Of a stretch of DNA of 64,000 nucleotides, positions 36,410 to 45,384 are shown piece by piece. The notes below the pieces were generated by a model, which was not told the DNA's origin, did no database searches, and was given only the letters and a program-made list of their open reading frames with translations. The DNA is from DCFW01 sp963790715. Its GTDB lineage: Bacteria > Bacteroidota > Bacteroidia > Bacteroidales > Bacteroidaceae. Position numbers and translations under genes: made by a program. The first letter of the stretch is position 1. Every line of letters starts with the position of its first letter. The DNA is taken from positions 434,001-498,000 of the forward strand of contig CAWBPN010000018.1 in NCBI GenBank assembly GCA_963790715.1, given 5' to 3'.

Positions 36410-36940
36410 TTATTTCGTCTTTTTTTGTGCTATATTTAAAAATCTTGACAATATGAACAAATAATCCGACAATCTATTCATATACTTCAATACATTAGCA
36501 TCAATTTGCTGCTCATTCTGCAATGCCAATATCCGTCGTTCCGTCCTTCTGCACACAGTACGACATACATGACTGTAAGCAGCAGCATGATTTCCTCCCG
36601 GAAGTACGAAGCAATGAATAGGTTGCAAGCAGGAATCCATACTATCTATTTCCACCTCCATTTCTGAAATAGCCTCACATGAAATAATATTGCCGACAAT
36701 CTTTTGTGGTTCCGAGGCCAAATATCCGCCTATACTAAAAAGTTTTTCCTGTATGCTTTTTATAAAACATATACTATGCTCGTCTGTCATCAGCGCAACC
36801 AAATAGCCTAAATTGGCATTCAGTTCATCAACAGTGCCATACGCTTCAACTCGCATTGAAGATTTGTTTATACGTTTACCTCCGACCAATGAAGTAGTTC
36901 CGTCATCACCTTTCTTCGTATAAATTTTACTTCTCGCCAT
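36410..36940 (-). CDS. PduO-type cob(I)alamin adenosyltransferase
   Basis: The 176-residue protein has the ATP-binding opening YTKKGDDGTTSLVGGKRINK and the central VEAYGTVDELNANLGYLV, then FVLPGGNHAAAYSHVCRTVCRRTERR and YMNRLSDYLFILSR, all hallmarks of this family. It transfers the adenosyl group from ATP to cob(I)alamin, making coenzyme B12, the ligand of the riboswitch 3 kb away. It lies 9 bases after a methyltransferase gene and is probably in its operon. Confidence 0.95.
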   Translation of the reverse strand: MARSKIYTKKGDDGTTSLVGGKRINKSSMRVEAYGTVDELNANLGYLVALMTDEHSICFIKSIQEKLFSIGGYLASEPQKIVGNIISCEAISEMEVEIDSMDSCLQPIHCFVLPGGNHAAAYSHVCRTVCRRTERRILALQNEQQIDANVLKYMNRLSDYLFILSRFLNIAQKKTK

Positions 36941-36949
36941 AATAATTTA

Positions 36950-37684
36950 TTAGAAATGAATCAAATAATTGCACTTCGAAAAAGTCTTATCAAAATAAAT
37001 AATCCCCAACTCATATAAATCAAAAGTAACTCCAGTTTTGGATGATACTTTCAAATCATTCCATAAATCACGCATTTGCTTATTTGAATATATGCCTGTA
37101 ATCACAACAATACTTTTCATTTTTGCAGCTTTTACTGCCTCTATAATTATTTTGACAGATAAATCCGTATCTAATAGTTCCGAACGGATGAAGAAGAATG
37201 GACATTTATCACCAATATCTGAAAGCGTCGCCTCAAACTGATTCTTAATATTACCACTTTTCAACTCCACATTCGGCGCATATCTATTAACCATATCTTC
37301 AATAAAATGAGAAATATCTGTTTCTCTTTCACTATCGATAGAAACTACAGGAATATGCTTGCATGGCGAAGCCAAATATATAGTAGTTAACCCTATTCCT
37401 CTACCGACCTCAACAACATATTCAGGTTGTACATCATTTACCAAACGAAAGAGCAACTTATATATCTGCGTAGATTCCACCCATTTGCCATAATGTTTAC
37501 GAGCCGAACTTACAGCCGGTTGCAAACGGGCATAATCATAATAAACGCATTTTTCAAAGAAAACATTGCGAATTATGTAATAAGCCGTAGGCGAATGCAC
37601 TCCATATCCTTTACGTTTATGGAAACGTTCTATCAATACGAGCAAATGCTTCGCCCTGCTTTTATGATATATATGCTCCTTCAT
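36950..37684 (-). CDS. class I SAM-dependent methyltransferase
   Basis: The 244-residue protein opens with KRKGYGVHSPTAYYIIRNVFFEK, a segment typical of a Bacteroidetes O-methyltransferase-like family, and continues with the SAM site VVEVGRGIGLTTIYLA and the acidic strand end VVSIDSE. The usual GxGxG is GRGIG. The substrate is unknown. The gene follows the pnp terminator and precedes the adenosyltransferase gene by 9 bases. Confidence 0.75.
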   Translation of the reverse strand: MKEHIYHKSRAKHLLVLIERFHKRKGYGVHSPTAYYIIRNVFFEKCVYYDYARLQPAVSSARKHYGKWVESTQIYKLLFRLVNDVQPEYVVEVGRGIGLTTIYLASPCKHIPVVSIDSERETDISHFIEDMVNRYAPNVELKSGNIKNQFEATLSDIGDKCPFFFIRSELLDTDLSVKIIIEAVKAAKMKSIVVITGIYSNKQMRDLWNDLKVSSKTGVTFDLYELGIIYFDKTFSKCNYLIHF

Positions 37685-37692
37685 TCTCTTTC

Positions 37693-37730
37693 AAAAAAAG
37701 CCGCGTTGAAACAATATCAATGCGACTTTA
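37693..37730 (-). terminator. terminator of pnp
   Basis: On the reverse strand GTCGCATTG pairs with CAACGCGGC (one mismatch, one G-U pair) and is followed by seven T. Confidence 0.7.
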
Positions 37731-37768
37731 TATAATGTATCTCTAATAAATATTATTACTAATACCAA

Positions 37769-40013
37769 TTACTCATTCGTACGGTTATTATCGTGATGTT
37801 GATCGCGATTATTTGAGTAATTATCACGACGAGGACCATTACGATGTTCTGGACGTTCGGAACGTTCACGGCGTTGAGGCTCAACATAACCTTCTGGTTT
37901 TGGCAACAACACTTTGTGTGAAAGCTTAAACTTGCCGGTCTTAGGATCGACATCCAACAATTTAACGTCAATCTTATCACCCTCTTTCAAGCCGGCTTCC
38001 TCAATTGTCTCAAAACGTTTCCAATCCAATTCAGAAATATGAAGTAAGCCTTCTTTGCCAGGTACAAACTCAACAAAAGCACCATAAGGCATAATACTGC
38101 GAATTGTTCCGGTATATGTTTCTCCAACTTCAGGAACTGCGACAATTCCCTTGATTTTAGCTAGAGCCATATCAATAGAGTCTTTATTTGAAGCTGATAT
38201 TTGTACTTTACCAACACCGTCAGTCTCTTCAATAGTAATGGTAGCACCTGTTTCTTCCTGCATAGCCTGGATAATCTTTCCACCCGGTCCTATAACAGCG
38301 CCGATAAAATCTTTAGGTATAGTCAGAGTTTCAATACGCGGAGCATTAGGTTTCAGTTCAGGACGTGGAGCAGGGATAGTTTCAAGAATCTTGCCCAAGA
38401 TGAAAGCGCGACCTGCTTTCGCTTGATTCAAAGCCTTTTCCAAAATATCGAAAGACAATCCGTCAACCTTTATATCCATTTGAGTAGCCGTAATACCCTT
38501 TTCAGTACCGGTAACTTTAAAGTCCATATCTCCCAGGTGATCTTCTTCACCCATAATATCGCTTAAGACAGCATATTTTTCTTCACCCGGATTTTTAATC
38601 AATCCCATAGCAATTCCCGAAACCGGACGTTTAATAGGAATACCGGCATCCATCATTGCCAATGTACCGGCACAAACCGTAGCCATTGAAGAAGAACCGT
38701 TAGATTCCAAAATATCCGATACAACACGAACAGTATAAGGATAATCTACAGGAACCATACGTTTCAAGTGCTCTACATGCCAAGTTTCCATGACCTATTT
38801 CGCGACGACCGGTACCACGTTGTGCTTTAGCTTCACCTGTACAGAAAGGAGGGAAGTTATAATGTAGTAAGAAACGTTCATTACCCTTATTGAGAACGTC
38901 ATCAACCATCTTTTCATCCAATTTTGTCCCCAATGTAACAGTCGTAAGAGATTGAGTTTCACCACGAGTAAATATTGCAGATCCGTGAGGTCCGGGTAGC
39001 GGACTTACTTCGCACCAGATAGGACGAATTTCAGTAGTTTTACGGCCATCCATACGTTTGCCTTCGTCAAGAATGCAACGGCGCATAGCCTCTTTTTCAA
39101 CAGCAGCATAATAGCGGTTAATCATCTCCACTTTTTCATCCGTCAGTTCCTCTTCCGTAAACTGAGCTTTAAACTCATCAACAATAGCTTGGAACTTATC
39201 TTCGCGTTCGTGCTTGCTGGTTAAGCCTGAAGCGGCAATATCATAAGCACGTTGGTAACTGAATTCATGAACTTTTTTGCGTAAATCTTCATCGTTAACC
39301 TCGTGGCAATATTCGCGTTTTACGGTTTTGCCTACAGCTTCAGTTAATTCTTTTTGTACCTGACAATGTACTTTAATAGCTTCATGAGCCACTTTCATTG
39401 CATCAATCAATTCTGCTTCAGAAACTTCATCCATTTCGCCTTCAACCATCATTATGTTTTCATAAGTGGCAGCGACCATGATGTCCATATCAGCATTCTT
39501 CAATTGTTCGAAAGTTGGATCAACCACATATTTACCGTCGATACGAGCAACTCTTACTTCAGAAATAGGCCCTTCGAAAGGTATATCCGAAACGGACAAG
39601 GCAGCAGATGCTGCAAGTCCGGCCAAAGCATCAGGAACATCCACGCCGTCAGCAGAAAAAAGAATGATATTTACATAAACTTCAGCGTGGTAATTGCCGG
39701 GGAACAATGGCCTCAACGCACGATCGACCAAACGACTTGTAAGGATTTCATAATCAGAGGCACGTCCCTCTCTTTTTGTAAAACCTCCTGGAAAACGGCC
39801 AGCCGCAGCATATTTCTCTTTATACTCAACCTGCAACGGCATAAAATCTGTCCCCGGAACTGCATCTTTTGCGGCACAAACAGTAGCTAATAACATCGTA
39901 TTGCCCATCCGGACCATCACTGACCCGTCAGCCTGTTTTGCCAATTTTCCCGTCTCGAGTGTGATGGTTCTTCCATCAGGTAGCTCGATCGTCTTAACAA
40001 TTGGGTTAATCAT
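37769..40013 (-). pseudogene. pnp: polynucleotide phosphorylase split by one frameshift
   Basis: The first 410 or so residues, from 40013, carry both RNase-PH-like units up to GTGRREIGHGNLA. The frame then runs into CRALETYGS and stops at 38700. The correct continuation (LKRMVPVDYPYTVRVVSDILESNGSSSMATVCAGTLAMMD, KH domain, S1 domain, Arg/Asn-rich tail) is in another frame, open from 38791 to 37769. One extra base near 38765 explains the switch, and the invariant Trp of NLAWRAL reads Cys here. Joined, the parts make a normal PNPase of about 745 residues. All other motifs are intact, so either the break is very recent or it is a sequencing error. PNPase degrades mRNA from the 3' end. Confidence 0.9.
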
Positions 40014-40119
40014 AAATTATTTTTTCTATATATAATCTCTAAAATATTCGTACAAAGATAATGTTTCTTTTTCTTATAAACGGTTTTTGACACAAAAAGT
40101 TGCTTATTTGCTTTGATTT

Positions 40120-40150
40120 TTTGGTATTGTAATTTAAGAATGTATCTTTG
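40120..40150 (+). promoter_or_regulatory. Bacteroides-type promoter of the DUF4369 lipoprotein gene
   Basis: TTTG (40120-40123), 19 bases, then TATCTTTG (40143-40150) match the consensus exactly. Confidence 0.8.
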
Positions 40151-40175
40151 CAAACAAATTCAATATTAGTATATT

Positions 40176-41327
40176 ATGAAAAAAGCAGTGTATTTACTGG
40201 TAATGATGTTGGTTGTTTTAACGGCTTGCAACAACGAGAAAAAATTTCACGTTGAAGGCACAGTCAGTAACGCCGCCAACAAGATGCTTTATTTTGAAGC
40301 AGAAAGGATTGATAGTGTAGCGGTTCTCGACTCGGTAAAACTCGACGAAAAAGGTAATTTTGCTTTTAGCGGCAAACGCCCCGAATGCCCCGATTTTTAT
40401 CGGTTGCGCTTAGGAAACAATGTCATCCATTTTTCAGTAGACAGCACCGAAACGGTAACAGTTAATGCTGACGCACGCAACCTTACTAAAGGTTACACCA
40501 TCAAAGGTTCTGAAAGTTGCCAAAAGATTAAAGAAATAACATTGAAGCAAATTAAGCTGCAAGAGTCCATCAATTTGTTGGAAAACAACGTACGCAACGG
40601 AGCCTTGGATGAAACAAGTGCCAACTCTCTTGCCGATACTTTGATTGCCAAATACAAAAAGGACATAATGGTAAACTATATATTCAAAGGGCCTAACAAA
40701 CCCTACGCCTACTTTGCGTTATTCCAAAGCATCAACGGTAGTTTGATTTTCAGCGCCAACGACAAAAAGGATATCAAATGTTTCCAGGCCGTTGCCACCA
40801 GTCTTAATACGTTCTATCCGAAATCACTGCGGAGCAGAAATTTATACAGCATCACAATAAAAGGGTTGCAGAATACTTACACCGGCAAACGTAAAGTTAT
40901 AAACATACCGCAAAGCAAAGTTTCCACAGCCGGACTTATCGACATAACATTGCCGGATATTGAAGGACGCAGACACAGCTTAAGCGACTTAAAGGGTAAG
41001 GTTGCCATACTTGATTTCGTAGTTCTCGGAGCCAAAGGCACAGCTCAACATAACTTTAAGTTACGCGACATCTATAATAAATATAAGAGCAAAGGATTTG
41101 AAATTTATCAAATTTCACTCGATCCCGATGAATCTTATTGGAAGACGGCATCCGACAATCTACCGTGGATCTGCGTATGGGATGAGAACGGAGAACAATC
41201 AAGCAATCTCACCACATACAATGTGACATCAGTACCTACAATGTTTGTTATCAGCCGCGCCAATGAAGTGAAGAAGCGCATTACAAATATTGATGAACTT
41301 GATAATGCTGTAAAATCACAATTATAA
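40176..41327 (+). CDS. DUF4369/thioredoxin-like lipoprotein lacking the CxxC motif
   Basis: A lipobox (VLTAC, Cys18) is followed by a DUF4369 domain (about 24-115, FHVEGTVSNAANKMLYFE), a helical linker (about 120-240) and a TlpA/AhpC-like thioredoxin fold (about 252-383, LPDIEGRRHSLSDLKGKVAILDFVVLGAKGT, later YNVTSVPTMFVIS). Where TlpA proteins have WASWCxPC, this one has VVLGAKGTAQHN with no cysteine, so it cannot do thiol exchange. It may bind a ligand or partner instead. The cis-Pro loop (SVPTMF) is kept. It has its own promoter and lies divergently from pnp. Confidence 0.85.
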   Translation: MKKAVYLLVMMLVVLTACNNEKKFHVEGTVSNAANKMLYFEAERIDSVAVLDSVKLDEKGNFAFSGKRPECPDFYRLRLGNNVIHFSVDSTETVTVNADARNLTKGYTIKGSESCQKIKEITLKQIKLQESINLLENNVRNGALDETSANSLADTLIAKYKKDIMVNYIFKGPNKPYAYFALFQSINGSLIFSANDKKDIKCFQAVATSLNTFYPKSLRSRNLYSITIKGLQNTYTGKRKVINIPQSKVSTAGLIDITLPDIEGRRHSLSDLKGKVAILDFVVLGAKGTAQHNFKLRDIYNKYKSKGFEIYQISLDPDESYWKTASDNLPWICVWDENGEQSSNLTTYNVTSVPTMFVISRANEVKKRITNIDELDNAVKSQL

Positions 41328-41353
41328 TCATGTTAAAAAACACATCAAAATAA

Positions 41354-41384
41354 TTTGTAGATGTTTTTTTAATATATATCTTTG
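41354..41384 (+). promoter_or_regulatory. promoter of greA
   Basis: TTTG (41354-41357), 19 bases, TATCTTTG (41377-41384) match the consensus exactly and place the RNA start near 41391. The -33 element lies in the loop of a weak hairpin (ACATC / GATGT with T-run, 41336-41370) that may end the upstream gene. Confidence 0.85.
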
Positions 41385-41412
41385 CAGAGTATAACATATA
41401 GACATAGAGGGG

Positions 41413-41444
41413 TTCCGACATTTAGTTGTCGGAATTCTTTTTTT
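41413..41444 (+). terminator. terminator-like hairpin in the greA leader
   Basis: TTCCGACA (41413-41420) and TGTCGGAA (41427-41434) form a perfect 8-bp stem with a 6-base loop, followed by TTC and seven T. It lies after the promoter and about 40 bases before the start codon, so it could act as an attenuator of greA. Confidence 0.8.
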
Positions 41445-41482
41445 GTAAATCAAATTATTATATATTTAAAGGAGGAAATATC

Positions 41483-41950
41483 ATGGCTTACATGTCAGAA
41501 GAAGGCTACAAAAAATTAGTTGAGGAGCTAAGAGAGATGGAAACAGTTCAACGTCCCGACATTTCTCGACAAATTGCTGAAGCAAGAGATAAGGGTGACT
41601 TGTCTGAAAATGCTGAATATGATGCTGCCAAAGAAGCTCAATCGTTTCTTGAATCTAAAATAAACAAGTACAAACAAATGATTGGCGAGGCAAAAATTAT
41701 TGATGAGAAAAAGTTGAAAACCGATTCAGTACAGATATTGACAAAGGTTACTCTAAAGAACATCAAAAACAATATGAAGATGGTTTACTCCATCGTCCCT
41801 GAAAGTGAAGCCAACTTAAAGGTTGGCAAAATTTCAGTTCAAACGCCTATTGCCCAAGGGTTACTGGGGAAAAAGGTCGGAGATGTTGCATCAATTAAGG
41901 TACCTCAAGGCACAATTCAATTGGAAATAGTAAAAATCGGAATAGCTTAA
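41483..41950 (+). CDS. greA: transcription elongation factor GreA
   Basis: The 155-residue protein has the N-terminal coiled coil (MSEEGYKKLVEELREMETVQRPDISRQIAEARDKGDLSENAEYDAAKEAQSFLESKI, with the acidic tip DLSENAEYDAA that enters the polymerase channel) and the C-terminal FKBP-like domain. It rescues backtracked RNA polymerase. I start at 41483 because AAGGAGG (41469-41475) lies 7 bases upstream. A strong Shine-Dalgarno is rare in this phylum, so translation control is possible. The frame opens earlier, at 41426, but that part encodes the leader hairpin. Confidence 0.96.
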   Translation: MAYMSEEGYKKLVEELREMETVQRPDISRQIAEARDKGDLSENAEYDAAKEAQSFLESKINKYKQMIGEAKIIDEKKLKTDSVQILTKVTLKNIKNNMKMVYSIVPESEANLKVGKISVQTPIAQGLLGKKVGDVASIKVPQGTIQLEIVKIGIA

Positions 41951-41958
41951 TTATTATT

Positions 41959-42366
41959 ATGTCGACGATATTCAGTAAAATAGCAGCCGGTGAAATTCCG
42001 AGTTATAAATGTGCAGAGAATGACCGCTTTTACGCATTCCTTGACATCAATCCTATAGTTAAGGGTCATACATTAGTGATTCCAAAGCGCGAGATTGATT
42101 ATATCTTTGATATGCCTGACGATGAATTGGCAGCTTTTCATATCTTTGCAAAAACTGTTGCTGCAGCCATCAAGAAAGCATTTCCTTGCAAAAAGGTTGG
42201 TGTAGCCGTATTAGGATTAGAAGTACCGCACGCACATATACATCTAATTCCGCTTAATAGCGAAAAAGATATGATTTTCTCAAATCCTAAGCTAAAACTT
42301 AGCGATGAAGAATTCAAAAATATCGCGAACAGTATCTTAACCGAATGGGGAAAAACAAATAAATAG
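41959..42366 (+). CDS. HIT-family (histidine triad) nucleotide-binding protein
   Basis: The 135-residue protein carries IFSKIAAGEIPSYKCAEND at the start, FLDINPIVKGHTLVIPKR, and the active-site triad HAHIHLIPL. HINT-type proteins hydrolyse AMP-lysine and similar phosphoramidates. It follows greA by 8 bases and is in the same operon, ending in a strong terminator. Confidence 0.95.
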   Translation: MSTIFSKIAAGEIPSYKCAENDRFYAFLDINPIVKGHTLVIPKREIDYIFDMPDDELAAFHIFAKTVAAAIKKAFPCKKVGVAVLGLEVPHAHIHLIPLNSEKDMIFSNPKLKLSDEEFKNIANSILTEWGKTNK

Positions 42367-42370
42367 ATAT

Positions 42371-42402
42371 AAAAAAACGCTCCTAATAAAGAGCGTTTTT
42401 TT
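42371..42402 (+). terminator. terminator of the greA-HIT operon
   Basis: AAAAAACGCTC and GAGCGTTTTTT form an 11-bp stem with an 8-base loop and run of T. The A-run also gives a T-run on the reverse strand. Confidence 0.92.
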
Positions 42403-42417
42403 ATGACAGTATTTTAT

Positions 42418-43509
42418 CTAAACATAATCATCACCTAATTTCATTTGAACGTCAGTCACAAATTTCCTAATATCCTTTTCCTCGTCTTTTTTACAAATCA
42501 GCAAAACATTATCCGTTTCAGCAATTAAATAGCCATCAACATCCTGCATCACCAATAGTTTATCTTTCGGTAATATTGCTATATTATTTTTGCAATTATA
42601 AAGTTGTGCTATACCTTTACTTATCACATTTCCGTCACTATCCTTATTTGATAATTCGTAAATGGAACTCCATGTTCCCAAATCGCTCCAGCCAAAATCA
42701 CCTAACAATACATACACATTATCAGCTTTCTCCATCACACCGAAGTCTATTGAAATATTAGGGCACAATGGGAAATTCTTATCAATAAAATCCTGCTCAT
42801 CCGCTGTGTTATAGACCTTCATAGCCTCATCCGTAGCCAAACGTAACGTCAATTCAGGTATAAATTGCTGCAAAGCTTTTATAATACTGTTCACGTTCCA
42901 CACGAACATACCGGAGTTCCAATAGAATTCGCCGCTTTCAACGAACACCTTAGCCAAGTCAAGTTCAGGTTTTTCAGTAAATGTTTTCACTTTATAAAAC
43001 TGATCCACTTTCCGTTCGTCAATTTGTATATATCCGTAGCCGGTTTCCGGGCGATTAGGTTTAATTCCGAGAGTAAGCAAATTATCCGTACGACCAGCAA
43101 AATCCAGAGCCTCACTAATAAGTTGCAGGAAATTATCCTCGTTAAGAATCAGATGATCAGAGGGGGCAACAACAATATTAGCATTAGGATTTATTGAATA
43201 AATATGATATGATGCCCAAGCCACGCAAGGCGCAGTGTTACGACGCATCGGTTCAAATAATATCTGATTATCATTAATCTCAGGTAATTGCTTTTTAATG
43301 AGATCAGCATAAGCCTTATTAGTAACAAAAAATATATTCCCCTTAGGTATTATTTTGCTAAATCGCTTATAAGTTTGTTGCAAAAGCGATTGTCCCGTAC
43401 CGAAAAAGTCAAGGAACTGTTTGGGGTAACTCTTCCGGCTGACCGGCCAAAAACGGCTTCCAATGCCGCCACACATGACGACGCAAAAGTTATTACTGTT
43501 TAATGCCAT
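42418..43509 (-). CDS. manC: mannose-1-phosphate guanylyltransferase
   Basis: The 363-residue protein has the nucleotide-binding signature MCGGIGSRFWPVSRKSYPKQFL, then FEPMRRNTAPCVAWASYHI, VAPSDHLI, FTEKPELDLA and FYWNSGMFVW. It makes GDP-mannose from GTP and mannose-1-phosphate, feeding capsule and O-antigen sugars. The isomerase domain found in longer ManC fusions is absent. A promoter (TACCTTTG at 43544-43551 reverse, with TTTG 18 bases away) precedes it. Confidence 0.93.
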   Translation of the reverse strand: MALNSNNFCVVMCGGIGSRFWPVSRKSYPKQFLDFFGTGQSLLQQTYKRFSKIIPKGNIFFVTNKAYADLIKKQLPEINDNQILFEPMRRNTAPCVAWASYHIYSINPNANIVVAPSDHLILNEDNFLQLISEALDFAGRTDNLLTLGIKPNRPETGYGYIQIDERKVDQFYKVKTFTEKPELDLAKVFVESGEFYWNSGMFVWNVNSIIKALQQFIPELTLRLATDEAMKVYNTADEQDFIDKNFPLCPNISIDFGVMEKADNVYVLLGDFGWSDLGTWSSIYELSNKDSDGNVISKGIAQLYNCKNNIAILPKDKLLVMQDVDGYLIAETDNVLLICKKDEEKDIRKFVTDVQMKLGDDYV

Positions 43510-43543
43510 AACACATTTAGATTACTTATAAAATATGATGTCA

Positions 43544-43573
43544 CAAAGGTAAGACATATTTTATGAATACAAA
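43544..43573 (-). promoter_or_regulatory. promoter of the mannose-1-phosphate guanylyltransferase gene
   Basis: On the reverse strand TTTG (43573-43570), 18 bases, TACCTTTG (43551-43544). Confidence 0.75.
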
Positions 43574-43620
43574 GAGTAGCCTATAACATTTTATCATATA
43601 GAAATATTTTTGGTAAATGT

Positions 43621-43651
43621 TTTGCTGATTAAGCAAATAAGTATATCTTTG
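43621..43651 (+). promoter_or_regulatory. promoter of tRNA-Leu
   Basis: TTTG (43621-43624), 19 bases, TATCTTTG (43644-43651) match the consensus exactly, 11 bases before the tRNA. Confidence 0.85.
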
Positions 43652-43662
43652 CACCCGCATTA

Positions 43663-43744
43663 GCCCAGATGGCGGAATAGGTAGACGCGCTGGTCTCAAA
43701 CACCAGTGGGGCAACTCATCTCGGTTCGATCCCGAGTCTGGGTA
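43663..43744 (+). tRNA. tRNA-Leu (anticodon CAA)
   Basis: The 82-base gene folds as a class II tRNA. The acceptor stem GCCCAGA pairs with TCTGGGT, the anticodon stem CTGGT pairs with ACCAG around the loop CTCAAAC (anticodon CAA, reading UUG), a long variable arm (about TGGGGCAACTCAT) follows, and the T-arm CTCGG/CCGAG carries GTTCGAT. The 3' CCA is not encoded. Its own promoter lies just upstream and its own terminator just downstream. Confidence 0.96.
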
Positions 43745-43748
43745 CAAC

Positions 43749-43785
43749 AAATAGCTGATAATCAATTAATTATCAGCTATTTTTA
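43749..43785 (+). terminator. terminator of tRNA-Leu
   Basis: AATAGCTGATAAT pairs with ATTATCAGCTATT across a short loop, followed by T-rich sequence. Confidence 0.88.
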
Positions 43786-43957
43786 TTATTATGATGCAAA
43801 AAGCTACATTGTTATAACGAATAAATAGTTCAGACATTTCTGTAAATGCGATAGAATCCACTTTTTATAACTATGTACATTATTTCTTAATTATATATTG
43901 CAATTTTTGCTTATCTCAATATTTTTACTGAATCTTGCGAAAGATAATTCAAACAGT

Positions 43958-45121
43958 ATGAAAAGATTCTTACACTTAATATTTGCATTGGGATTAATCA
44001 TTTGTCCCCAACTACCGGCCAAAGCATCATGCAATGTAAAAGACAATCTTTCAATGGTTGTAGGCACTTATACCAACGGACGAAGCAAAGGAATATATAC
44101 ATTTTTTTTCAATCAGACAAAAGGTATCGCACAACCTCTTGATTCGGCTTCTATGCCCAATCCTTCATATCTTACTCCTTCTTCAGACGGCAGGTTTATA
44201 TACTCAGTCAGTGAGATGCCCGACTCCACAGCGGCCGTTTATGCTTATTCTTTTGAGCCGAGAAGTGGAAAACTCCATTATCTTAACCGCCAATTGACAT
44301 TAGGTGCCGACCCATGCTATATTGCCACTAACGGGAAAGAAATAATCACTGCTAATTATACAGGTGGTAGCATGTCGGTCTTTCCATTATTAAAAGACGG
44401 AACAATTGCGCCGGTGAAAGAGCTTTTCCATGGTAATACCGGAGGTCCTGACACGATACGGCAAGCGTCTCCGCACATCCATTGCACCAGGTTTTCTCCG
44501 GATAAAAAATATATTTTTGCAACAAGCTTTAGTGCCGATCGCATATTATATTTCAAACTTCTTCCAAACGATATTATGCCCCACCCGACTAATGAATTCA
44601 CACCTGTTGATCCTGATTCGGGACCACGTCATCTCATATTCAGTTCAAACGGTAAATTTGCATATCTTATTAGCGAACTATCCGGAAATGTAACAGTCTT
44701 CACATATAACGACGGAAAATTAAAAAAGATTCAAGTGGCTACTGCCGACTCGCTTCATGCAAGAGGTAGTGCAGACATACACCTCAGTCCGGACGGAAAA
44801 TATCTCTATGCCAGCAACAGATTAAAAGGAGATGGCATTGCTATATTCAAAGTAAACTCCGCCACAGGAAAGATAAAAAGAGTCGGTTATCAGTTTACCG
44901 GTATCCATCCTCGCAATTTCAACATTACTCCTAACGGCAAATATTTGTTGGTAGCTTGTCGCGACAGCAATATTATTCAAGTGTTCCGGCGCGATTCTGC
45001 TACCGGACTACTATCAAATACTCATCACAATATCGCAGTGGATAAACCTGTTTGCATACAATTCACATACAAAAAATCCTTCATGCTGTCACAGCAAGAA
45101 GATAGTAGGAATAGCTTTTAA
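43958..45121 (+). CDS. secreted lactonase-family beta-propeller protein
   Basis: The frame is open from 43898, but the Met at 43958 gives a clean signal peptide (MKRFLHLIFALGLIICPQLPAKA). The mature part has propeller repeats (MVVGTYTNGRSKGIYTF, PNPSYLTPSSDGRFIYSVSE, SPDKKYIFATS, HLSPDGKYLYASNRL, ITPNGKYLLVACRDSN) of the 6-phosphogluconolactonase-like type, with HPRNFNIT near the expected active side. The cytoplasmic enzyme acts in the pentose-phosphate pathway. An exported form must act on some other lactone or carry another role, which is not known. Confidence 0.85.
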   Translation: MKRFLHLIFALGLIICPQLPAKASCNVKDNLSMVVGTYTNGRSKGIYTFFFNQTKGIAQPLDSASMPNPSYLTPSSDGRFIYSVSEMPDSTAAVYAYSFEPRSGKLHYLNRQLTLGADPCYIATNGKEIITANYTGGSMSVFPLLKDGTIAPVKELFHGNTGGPDTIRQASPHIHCTRFSPDKKYIFATSFSADRILYFKLLPNDIMPHPTNEFTPVDPDSGPRHLIFSSNGKFAYLISELSGNVTVFTYNDGKLKKIQVATADSLHARGSADIHLSPDGKYLYASNRLKGDGIAIFKVNSATGKIKRVGYQFTGIHPRNFNITPNGKYLLVACRDSNIIQVFRRDSATGLLSNTHHNIAVDKPVCIQFTYKKSFMLSQQEDSRNSF

Positions 45122-45329
45122 GTCATAGATATTATTATCTTTTATATTCCAGGTTGAATCTTTAGTATCTCCTGAAGTCACAAAATCTTCAGTCCTTCAG
45201 CTGTCAAGCACCGATAAACAAAGGCATTCTGAAACATAAATAGTTTTATTCGTTTTACTTCTATATCAACATCTTTTATTGATAAGCTATGCTTTTTATA
45301 TCTTTAGGCAGCTTCCCCCTTACAAACTA

Positions 45330-45361
45330 AAGAGACTCTTCCTTTTGCGGAAAGAGCCTCT
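45330..45361 (-). terminator. terminator of mdh
   Basis: On the reverse strand AGAGGCTCTTTCC pairs with GGAAGAGTCTCT around a GCAAAA loop, followed by TT. The rest of the 45122-45384 gap shows nothing. Confidence 0.75.
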
Positions 45362-45384
45362 ACTATATGAAAAAAGAGCTTAAA

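Noticed and set aside
39354..39890. 178-residue frame opposite pnp
   Set aside because: It lies wholly antisense to conserved PNPase sequence and shows no recognisable protein features.
43541..43765. 74-residue reverse frame over tRNA-Leu
   Set aside because: It reads through the tRNA and its terminator, which explain the region.
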